A stretch of DNA of 64,000 bases from DAOUEX01 sp034430235 (GTDB taxonomy: Bacteria; Chloroflexota; Anaerolineae; UBA2200). This document shows positions 58,128 to 64,000 of this stretch, in pieces. A model generated the notes under the pieces. It did not search any database and was not told the DNA's origin. It saw only the letters and a list, made by a program, of their open reading frames with translations. Each line of letters opens with the position of its first letter. Position 1 is the first letter of the stretch. The translations under genes and the position numbers were made by a program. The stretch lies in assembly GCA_964478075.1 (NCBI GenBank), contig CAYZGO010000018.1:8506-72505 (forward strand), written 5' to 3'.

Positions 58128-58175
58128 AGTCGGTTACAGGTTAACGGTTGCCAGTTGGCTATTCGCCCCGCCGTG

Positions 58176-58467
58176 ATCGTCCATCCTCGCATAGCATCTT
58201 CCCCGTCAGGCTGTCTCCTTTGTCTCTCGACACCTTTGTCACGTCTGACAAAGACGTGGAAGACGAGAGGTCGCCTCCCTGCGGGGCGCTTCGGCGGCAT
58301 CGCTCGCCCTATCTCACCTTTGTCTTTACGCCACCTCTGGTCTTTACGCCAGAGGCGCCGTCTACGCCTTGGCGCGTACCTCTGGCCTTTATGCCAGAGG
58401 CGTAAACGGGAGACAAGGTAAACGGTGACGATAGGACTGAAGCGACGAACGGCGCTTGACGGGACGA
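58176..58467. repeat. Hairpin-modular dispersed repeat, copy 3 (extended form)
   Basis: The same first 130 bases as copies 1 and 2 and the same end (GGCGCTTGACGGGA). The middle has at least two hairpin modules, CCTCTGG-TCTTTACG-CCAGAGG and CCTCTGG-CCTTTATG-CCAGAGG, plus TCTACGCCTTGGCGCGTA. Copy 1 has one such module and copy 2 none. The rest of the 592-base gap up to the ANTAR gene holds a CTCTGCGGT repeat remnant near 58675 and no gene. Confidence 0.8.
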
Positions 58468-58719
58468 GGCGGTTGCCGGTTGGCAGTTAGCGGTGAGCAG
58501 TCGGCAGGACAGGGTGAGCCTATTGGCACGATCAGAGCAGAACCCTAGCTCCTGGCGGACGTGTCCGAGCCTGGGGAGGAACGAACGCGCACGAGGGCGT
58601 AAACTGCATCGTACACCACACGTGTGTTCCACTAAGGGCAGAGTCCTCCGCCGACTTTTGTCTCTCTGCGATCTCCGCGTCTCTGCGGTGCGCCAAGAGA
58701 TCAAGACGCCAGTGGCTTT

Positions 58720-59301
58720 CTATTCCTCCGCCTCGCGCGCCAAGATGATCGCTTCGGCAATCTCCTTCATTGGGCGTCGGGTGTTCATACTCATCTTCTG
58801 TACGCGACGAAAGGCCTCCTGCTCAGTCAGACCTTGTGTGTCCATCAGAATCCCCTTAGCGCGATCCACTACTTTGCGCGTCTCCAGGGCCTCTTTGAGA
58901 TCCTCCACCTCCTTTTCCAGAGCCTGGAATTCCTCAAACCTGGACAGAGTGACCTCAATGGCCGGAGCCAGATTCGACTCGTGGAAAGGCTTTACCAGGT
59001 AGCCAACTACGCCTGCCTCTTTGGCACGCTCGACGAGATCCTGCTGGCTGTACGCTGTCAGTAACAGCACTGGGGCAATCCTTTCGGCCGTCAGCACTTT
59101 GGCAGCGTCAATGCCATCCATGCCTGGCATCTTGATGTCCATAATCACAATGTGCGGCCTCAGCTCGCGAGCCATATTGACCGCGCTTTGACCGTCGCTG
59201 GCCTGACCCACCACCAGGTAACCTAGGTTGGTCAGCATCTCTCGCAAATCCATCAGGATGAGCGACTCATCATCCGCGATCAGTATCCTCTTTCGCTCCA
59301 A
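58720..59301 (-). CDS. ANTAR-domain response regulator (PdtaR-like)
   Basis: A 193-residue regulator. The receiver domain (about 1-120) begins RILIADDESLILMDLREML and has the phospho-acceptor Asp55 in IVIMDIKMPG, Thr/Ser in LLTAYS, and Lys in YLVKPF. A coiled linker of about 20 residues leads to an ANTAR domain (RKVVDRAKGILMDTQGLTEQ, EAFRRVQKMSMNTRRPM), which binds paired RNA hexaloop hairpins and prevents transcription termination. It overlaps the kinase gene by 22 bases, which marks a two-component pair. RNA targets are unknown. Confidence 0.95.
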   Translation of the reverse strand: MERKRILIADDESLILMDLREMLTNLGYLVVGQASDGQSAVNMARELRPHIVIMDIKMPGMDGIDAAKVLTAERIAPVLLLTAYSQQDLVERAKEAGVVGYLVKPFHESNLAPAIEVTLSRFEEFQALEKEVEDLKEALETRKVVDRAKGILMDTQGLTEQEAFRRVQKMSMNTRRPMKEIAEAIILAREAEE

Positions 59302-60788
59302 CTCTTGGCACCTCCCAAAGGTGTTTTGGGGAAAGCCACTACAGCTTTCACCCCTTTGTCACCACGCAGTTCAAAGTTGCCCTTGAGGTCACCCTGAACC
59401 AGCGTCTGTACAATGCGCAGTCCCAGGCCACTCTGTTCGTCCAGGTCAAACTCGCTGGGCAGGTCCGCACCATCGTCGGCAACGTCAATGCTCACCCATT
59501 CCCCATCATCAGTCAGCCTAATAGTCACCGTGCCCTTCCTGCGGTGCTCGTAACCATGCTCCACAGCATTCTGCAACAACTCATTGATAACGAGAGCACA
59601 TACAGTCGCCTGCTGCGGAGACAGATATATGCCTGGACCTGCGACCCGGAACTGAATGCTCTTGCTGGAAACTACAACACTCTGCGACATCTGGTCGGCA
59701 ATGCGCTGTGCAATGTCGCGAAGGTTGATCACACTGGCGCTGTTGCAAGAAAGGAACTCGTGCACCACTGCCACACTCAGGATGCGGTTGACACTTTCCA
59801 GCAGTGCTTGATTGACCTCTCCAGAATCAGCCCGCCGGGCCTGCAGGCGCAGCAACGAAGCTATCGCCTGCAAGTTGTTCTTGACGCGGTGGTGTACCTC
59901 CTGGATCATGGCCAACTTGGCCTTGAGTTCTCGCTCCTTGTCCCTCGCCTCTGTCGCATCGTGGACAGTCACCATGACGCCTTCAGGAACCGCGCCCACA
60001 GGAGACGGCACTGCTGGAACGCGTTTCAACAGAGACCTCCACCAGCTTCTGCGGACGTACAGCGGGATGGCCTTCCTGATCCAGATGCGGCCGTGTTCTG
60101 CCGTCTCCCGCTCTATGCAAGTCCCGAGGCTCAAGGCCTCGTCCGCAAGCTCAGCGTCGGCCGTTTCTAGGCTGTAGACGCTGCGATACAGAAGGCTGCC
60201 CATGTACCCAATGCGACGTAAAAGGTTGGTGGCAATACCGCTCGTGTATTGGATGCGCCTCTGCATGTCAACGACCACGATGCCATCATGTTCCCCAAAC
60301 GGTGTTAGCTTCTCCGGGTTGACCAACTCACCACGCAATGCCATTTCCTGCAATTGCCGCAGGGCCCGGCGAAAGGCCGGGCTGCGGCGGCGGTCACGTT
60401 CGTACGCCAGCAAGTTCGTCTCGATATCAAGGGCGGCGATAGCACGTCCACTGCTGCCCAGTACCGGCAGGGCCTCGCGGACAATCGGAGCATCCCGCAC
60501 TGTGCCCCCTTGCACTCCGCGCCGTAGCCTGGTGCTGGACAAGGCCCTGAAAACCCAGGGGGCTTCGTGGATATCCATTTGCCTGCCAATCAGATCTTCC
60601 TCATAGACAGGAAAGATCGAATGCGGCCTGGCTTGATCCCAGACCACAGCCTCCTGCGTGCCGCCAGGGAGATAGAGAAGCAGATCACTGCGACTGAGAT
60701 CCGACAGAATTGGCAAGGCCTCTTGGATGCTTTTCAAGAGATTGGCGTCGGCCTCGGAGAGACTGGCCGCATATGCTTTCACGTCCAC
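59280..60788 (-). CDS. Sensor histidine kinase, HisKA_2 type (PdtaS-like)
   Basis: A 502-residue cytosolic kinase without membrane segments. The N-terminal part (about 1-145) is a GAF-like PdtaS domain; residues about 150-280 resemble a PAS domain (EHDGIVVVDMQRRIQYTSG). The H-box EVHHRVKNNLQAIASLL lies at 297-313, with His299/300 as acceptor, followed by the ATPase domain: VINELLQNAVEHGYEH (N-box), DDGADLP (G1) and SGLGLRIVQTL (G2). This matches PdtaS, the partner of ANTAR regulators. The start GTG is at 60788. Confidence 0.93.
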   Translation of the reverse strand: MDVKAYAASLSEADANLLKSIQEALPILSDLSRSDLLLYLPGGTQEAVVWDQARPHSIFPVYEEDLIGRQMDIHEAPWVFRALSSTRLRRGVQGGTVRDAPIVREALPVLGSSGRAIAALDIETNLLAYERDRRRSPAFRRALRQLQEMALRGELVNPEKLTPFGEHDGIVVVDMQRRIQYTSGIATNLLRRIGYMGSLLYRSVYSLETADAELADEALSLGTCIERETAEHGRIWIRKAIPLYVRRSWWRSLLKRVPAVPSPVGAVPEGVMVTVHDATEARDKERELKAKLAMIQEVHHRVKNNLQAIASLLRLQARRADSGEVNQALLESVNRILSVAVVHEFLSCNSASVINLRDIAQRIADQMSQSVVVSSKSIQFRVAGPGIYLSPQQATVCALVINELLQNAVEHGYEHRRKGTVTIRLTDDGEWVSIDVADDGADLPSEFDLDEQSGLGLRIVQTLVQGDLKGNFELRGDKGVKAVVAFPKTPLGGAKSWSERGY

Positions 60789-60854
60789 AGATACTTCTCG
60801 TCCTCAACATTCCTTGTATTCCCCTCGTCTCGCTCGGCAGGGGTATTGGTAGCC

Positions 60855-60883
60855 ATTATAGCACATCTTCCACGAGTGGACAA
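60855..60883 (-). promoter_or_regulatory. Promoter of the kinase-regulator operon
   Basis: On the minus strand: TTGTCC, 17 bases, and a perfect TATAAT, with a leader of about 60 bases. Confidence 0.7.
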
Positions 60884-60925
60884 AGCAACGGTAGGACAGT
60901 AGTGCACCCGAGGAATTGGGCGAGT

Positions 60926-60949
60926 GAGGGCGTAACGTGTTACGCCCTC
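60926..60949. repeat. Short palindrome between divergent genes
   Basis: Arms GAGGGCGTAAC and GTTACGCCCTC with a two-base loop. Just after it, CCCCCTAGCCCCCCTCCTCT and a partial complement look like a decayed relative of the MITE core at 12.8 kb. Confidence 0.5.
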
Positions 60950-61032
60950 GTGGTGGAATTGGTGGGTGGCCTCACTATCCCCCTAGCCCCCCTCCTCTCC
61001 GAAATTGGCGAAAGGAAGGGCCGACCTGCAAC

Positions 61033-61061
61033 TTGCCACCTTGCAGGAAGCCGCCTATAAT
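61033..61061 (+). promoter_or_regulatory. Promoter of the toxin-antitoxin modules
   Basis: TTGCCA, 17 bases, and a perfect TATAAT; the leader to the first antitoxin is about 160 bases. The leader includes GGGGAATGTCTGGTTCCCCC, which can form a hairpin and might be an operator or attenuator. Confidence 0.7.
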
Positions 61062-61225
61062 TGCAACTAGTACCACGCCTGCCCTTCGACGAAAGGCTGG
61101 GCTTCAGGAAGCTGGCCGGGGCGCATGCTACACTAGAAAGTGCGGAGACAGGGGAATGTCTGGTTCCCCCGCAGCGGCGGCGCTTGCGTGAAAAGGCTTA
61201 GACAGGCGTCAGAGGAGATGAAAGG

Positions 61226-61444
61226 ATGAGTGAAAGAGTACTTTCACTTCAGACGGTCCTAGAAATGGTGGACGAATTGTCGTTGGAAGAGCAGGGCATG
61301 CTGTTGGAAATCGTGTATCATCGTTTCACGGAACGGCGGCGTGCGGACTTGACCGGAGAGATAGCCGCAGCTCGGGAGGCATACCGACGTGGCGACGTCC
61401 GACGAGGAACGGTAGAGGAGCTGATAGCGGAGTTGGCGGAATGA
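61226..61444 (+). CDS. Antitoxin-like protein 1
   Basis: A 72-residue helical, acidic protein: LSLQTVLEMVDELSLEEQGM, then RRADLTGEIAAAREAYRRGD and EELIAELAE. Proteins of this design accompany RelE/YafQ-like toxins in cyanobacteria and Chloroflexota. The end overlaps the toxin frame by ATGA. It is about 40 percent similar by eye to antitoxin 2 downstream, so the modules probably arose by duplication. No DNA-binding motif is evident. Confidence 0.8.
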   Translation: MSERVLSLQTVLEMVDELSLEEQGMLLEIVYHRFTERRRADLTGEIAAAREAYRRGDVRRGTVEELIAELAE

Positions 61445-61725
61445 GGACTCTGGTCTGGAGTCCGTCTTTCGTGCGCGCGTTAAAGCGCAGAATCTGACGC
61501 CAGCCAGATCTGCGCGATGAGGCGGAGCGGGTACTTCGCCAGCTTGCTGAAGACCCCTTCCACCCCTCGCTGCACACCCATAAGCTCAAGGGACAGCTAT
61601 CTGGAACGTGGGCTTGCAGTGTTGGTTACGATGTCCGAATCCTCTTCGAATTTGTGCAGAATGCAGAGTCGGGCGAAGAAGAGATTCTGCTGTTGACTGT
61701 TGGTTCTCACGATGAACTATACTGA
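61441..61725 (+). pseudogene. RelE/YafQ-like toxin 1, interrupted by TGA
   Basis: The frame begins MRTLVWSPSFVRALKRRI, then meets TGA at 61495-61497, and continues in the same frame for 75 codons: RQPDLRDEAERVLRQLAEDP, LHTHKLKGQLSGTWACSVGY, DVRILFEFV, EEILLLTVGSHDELY. This is a complete mRNA interferase of the RelE superfamily (about 95 residues). A CGA-to-TGA change is the simplest cause. The break after only 18 residues should abolish the toxin. Confidence 0.8.
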
Positions 61726-61755
61726 GGGTGGAGAAGAGGACAATGCGAGGCGACA

Positions 61756-61983
61756 ATGGGACAGGTGAAGGCATCGCTATTGCAGCAGGCGCTGGACGTT
61801 GCTGAAAGATTGCCGCCGCAAGACCAGGAGATATTGATTGAACTTATTCAGCACCGTCTGATGGAGCGACGGCGGGCTGAAATCGCCCGCAACGCCGCCG
61901 CCACGTTACAGGCTGTACGGGAAGGCCGAGCTCACTATGGCTCGATTGAGGACCTAAAGCACGATCTTCTACCTGAGCCATGA
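61756..61983 (+). CDS. Antitoxin-like protein 2
   Basis: A 75-residue paralogue of antitoxin 1: LLQQALDVAERLPPQDQEIL, HRLMERRRAEIARNAAATLQ, and a C-terminal YGSIEDLKHDLL that would lie across the toxin. The frame overlaps toxin 2 by ATGA. It begins 30 bases after the end of toxin 1, so the two modules form one transcription unit. Confidence 0.8.
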   Translation: MGQVKASLLQQALDVAERLPPQDQEILIELIQHRLMERRRAEIARNAAATLQAVREGRAHYGSIEDLKHDLLPEP

Positions 61984-62264
61984 GAAAGCTAGCCTGGGCC
62001 ACCAGTTTTAGGAGAGCTTTCAAGCGACGCACCCACAACAATGCAGTTCTGCAGGATCGGATTCTCCAGGTGTTGAACGAGCTGGTAGAGGATCCGTTCC
62101 ATCCGACATTGAAGACACACAAATTGAGTGGACACCTCAAAGGGCTGTAGGCGTGTTGGGTGGAATATGACTGCCGCATCGTCTTTGCTTTCGAGTCTGA
62201 CCCAGACACAGGGGAAGAACTAATCGTGTTGGTTGACCTGGGCACACATGATGAAGTGTATTGA
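61980..62264 (+). pseudogene. RelE/YafQ-like toxin 2, interrupted by TAG
   Basis: The frame begins MRKLAWATSFRRAFKRRTHN and reads to THKLSGHLKGL, where a TAG at 62148-62150 stands in place of the usual Trp (LKGLWAC). It then continues ACWVEYDCRIVFAFESDPD and EELIVLVDLGTHDEVY to the normal stop. The total of 94 residues fits the family. The cut falls before the C-terminal catalytic strands, so a product of 56 residues should be inactive. Confidence 0.8.
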
Positions 62265-62556
62265 TGCTTGGCTCTGCGGCAGATGGCCGCATGGTACGAG
62301 CCTGCAGTTTGACTATCTAGTCTCTGCGTAGCATACTGCCGCGTAGACGAATCTTCGCCAACGAGGCGCCAAACCGTCCGTGGCGACGTCTCACCAACAT
62401 TGCAGCTCTAGAGCCAACCCCTGATGCCAGCCCGGGCGCGAGAGCGCGCCGTGGCTGGCAGTTCGTTTGGGGGGATAGACAAGTTGGTCGGCCCATTGTG
62501 CTAACCATCGCGTGTCAGTGCGCCACGAGTCGAGTGTGGCCAACGAGAAGACCAAG

Positions 62557-63807
62557 ATGAACGTCAAGGTGACCGCGTTCACTGTGTTGGTCCTGTCCAT
62601 TGTCCTATTCCTTCCAATTGGAAGCACTGGCCGAGCCCAACGAAAACACTCGAGTGCCCCCTGGCCCATGTTTCGTCACGATGTGCAGCACACAGGCAGA
62701 AGCCCGCATGTGGGACCGGCCACCGTCACACTGAAGTGGCGCTACCAAACCGGTGGCGCGGTCCGCTCGTCCCCTGCTATTGGCGGCGATGGCACGATCT
62801 ATGTAGGATCAAACGATGGCTATCTCTATGCCATCAATCCAAACAGCAGCCTCAGATGGCGCTACCAGATCGGTGATGTTGTTCAGTCATCGGCTGCCAT
62901 TGGGGCCGACGGGATCATCTATATCGGATCAAATAACGGCTATCTGTACGCCGTCAACCCCGGGGGCAGCCTCAGGTGGCGCTACCAGACGGGTGACCGA
63001 GTTCGTTCCTCACCTGCCACCGGAGCCGATGGCACCATCTATGTCGGATCAGACGACGGCTGTCTCTATGCCATCAATCCTAACGGGACCCTGAAGTGGC
63101 ACTACAACACTGTCACTCTGCCTACCCGTCCTGCCGTTTACTCGTCGCCTGCTATCGGAGCCGATGACACTATCTATGTCGGGTCCAGTGGTGGCTATCT
63201 CCACGCCATCAATCCTAATGGCAGCCTGAAGTGGACGTGCTTTCTTGCCAGTAGGAGCGCTGACTCCTCGGCTGCCATTGGCAGCGACGGCACCATCTAT
63301 ATCGGCTCAGATGCAGGCTGCGTACACGCGGTCCACCCTGATGGTACCTTCGCGTGTAGCTGCGGCGGTGGGATGCCCTATCCGGCTTACGTGACCTCGT
63401 CTCCTGCCATTGGTGGCGATGGCATCATCCACGTCGGAGTGGACTCCTCAGTCGCAGGCCCTCCCCACGGCAGAGGCTATCTCTACGCCATATTCTCCAA
63501 CGGCACACTGAAGTGGCGCTACGAGACTGGCGATGCCGTCAACTCGTCCCCTGCCATCGGCGCTGACGGCACTATCCATGTCGGATCGAACGACGGTTAT
63601 CTCTACGCCATCAATCCCAACGGGAGCCTAAAGTGGAGATATCAGACTGGCGGTAGCGTCGAATCGTCGCCTGCTATCGGGGCTGACGGCACTATCTATG
63701 TAGGATCAAATGATGGCTATCTCCACGCAATTGGCGGGGAGCAACAGCAGCCCACCTGTATCTACGTACCAGTCGTGCTGAACAACTATCCCCCACCATC
63801 TACTTGA
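62557..63807 (+). CDS. Secreted PQQ-type beta-propeller protein
   Basis: A 416-residue exported protein. A signal peptide (MNVKVTAFTVLVLSIVLFLP) is followed by about eight repeats of some 40 residues, with the pattern LKWRYQTG-x-VxSSPAIGADGTIYVGS and NDGYLYAINPNGS, typical of PQQ/YVTN-like beta-propeller blades. The blades are so alike at the DNA level that recent duplication is probable; blades 5 and 6 are more divergent and carry extra Cys residues. The C-terminus CIYVPVVLNNYPPPST is the same kind of hydrophobic tail as in the DNRLRE protein. No PQQ enzyme residues are seen, so it may be structural or ligand-binding. A GTG at 62512 is an alternative start. Confidence 0.85.
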   Translation: MNVKVTAFTVLVLSIVLFLPIGSTGRAQRKHSSAPWPMFRHDVQHTGRSPHVGPATVTLKWRYQTGGAVRSSPAIGGDGTIYVGSNDGYLYAINPNSSLRWRYQIGDVVQSSAAIGADGIIYIGSNNGYLYAVNPGGSLRWRYQTGDRVRSSPATGADGTIYVGSDDGCLYAINPNGTLKWHYNTVTLPTRPAVYSSPAIGADDTIYVGSSGGYLHAINPNGSLKWTCFLASRSADSSAAIGSDGTIYIGSDAGCVHAVHPDGTFACSCGGGMPYPAYVTSSPAIGGDGIIHVGVDSSVAGPPHGRGYLYAIFSNGTLKWRYETGDAVNSSPAIGADGTIHVGSNDGYLYAINPNGSLKWRYQTGGSVESSPAIGADGTIYVGSNDGYLHAIGGEQQQPTCIYVPVVLNNYPPPST

Positions 63808-64000
63808 GATGCACCCATTGAGCAGGCCTGGAGCGAACGCGGTTCAGCAGGCCGCCGAATGGCACCCGACGCCTCCCCTGTGGTATTGGCTGTTCACTTC
63901 ACCCCTTTGCCATTCTTAACTGGATTGAGCGCAAGCCCCAGTGAAGAGGGTGTTGAAAAACGAGGTCTACGAGGATAGTGCCCCTGTTTTCAGCGGTTAA
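63808..64000. other. Non-coding right edge
   Basis: No gene is seen. The last 50 bases include GAGGGTGTTGAAAAACGAG, which resembles the terminal repeats of some IS elements, but the window ends before this can be tested. Confidence 0.3.

Noticed and set aside
61441..62264. Selenocysteine or pyrrolysine recoding of the in-frame TGA and TAG in the toxins and the RAYT
   Set aside because: No SECIS-like hairpin or pyl gene is visible, both codons are used as normal stops by many genes in the window, and the residues expected there are Trp or Arg.
63950..64000. Start of an insertion sequence at the right edge
   Set aside because: Only about 50 bases with a vague terminal-repeat look are available and no transposase; it cannot be supported.

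Overview
This 64 kb window looks like part of a bacterial chromosome from the phylum Chloroflexota, probably a strictly anaerobic Anaerolineae- or Dehalococcoidia-like lineage recovered from environmental DNA. The basis is the gene content (an almost complete carbonyl branch of the Wood-Ljungdahl pathway with a CooS-type CODH, a MetV-MetF pair, FchA and FolD), extracellular proteins ending in a Thr/Pro-rich linker and a YLPI-like tail, a PdtaS/PdtaR-like kinase and ANTAR pair, and intergenic DNA full of many small palindromic repeat families. The assignment is inferred; no rRNA gene is present.

Layout. 1-5.6 kb (minus strand): an operon with a GPH-type transporter, an unrecognised protein, RNase Z, a UbiD-family decarboxylase, a 63-residue membrane protein and the start of aconitase X, the last three suggesting two steps of an archaeal-type mevalonate route. 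5.6-10.7 kb: three tandem REPIN-like palindromes, a PHP-AlbA protein, Lon and Hsp20 (minus). 10.7-18.4 kb: an accessory island of small unrelated genes, mostly plus strand: an MNT/HEPN pair with a truncated HEPN, a glyoxalase-like protein, membrane and unknown proteins, a META lipoprotein, an amidohydrolase and an AlkD-like protein. Several are separated by GC-rich imperfect palindromes that resemble integron attC sites, with no integrase in view.

18.6-48.8 kb (mostly plus): one-carbon metabolism. A flavoprotein/ferredoxin/MvhD fusion is followed by metV and metF. After some housekeeping genes come fchA, folD and fhs, then an HMA-like protein, CODH (cooS/acsA), acetyl-CoA synthase (acsB), a CBS protein, the corrinoid protein subunits acsD and acsC, an alpha/beta hydrolase, a PAP2 phosphatase, the corrinoid activator acsV, two GT39-like membrane glycosyltransferases, the nickel-insertion ATPase cooC/acsF and the methyltransferase acsE. 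Together these convert formate and CO2 to acetyl-CoA, or run in reverse; formate dehydrogenase and THF synthesis are not here. FolD lacks its cyclohydrolase lysine, and FchA is encoded next to it to supply that step.

48.8-64 kb: tilS, an rRNA methyltransferase, hpt, a secreted DNRLRE protein, an aminotransferase, a RAYT transposase gene interrupted by an amber codon and flanked by the same GTAG palindromes seen elsewhere, two polysaccharide genes, a PdtaS/PdtaR-like two-component pair, two tandem toxin-antitoxin modules whose toxin genes both carry in-frame stops, and a secreted PQQ-type beta-propeller. The most unusual points are the RAYT/REPIN network, the attC-like cassette array, a hairpin-modular repeat present in three copies, and the division of labour between FolD and FchA.
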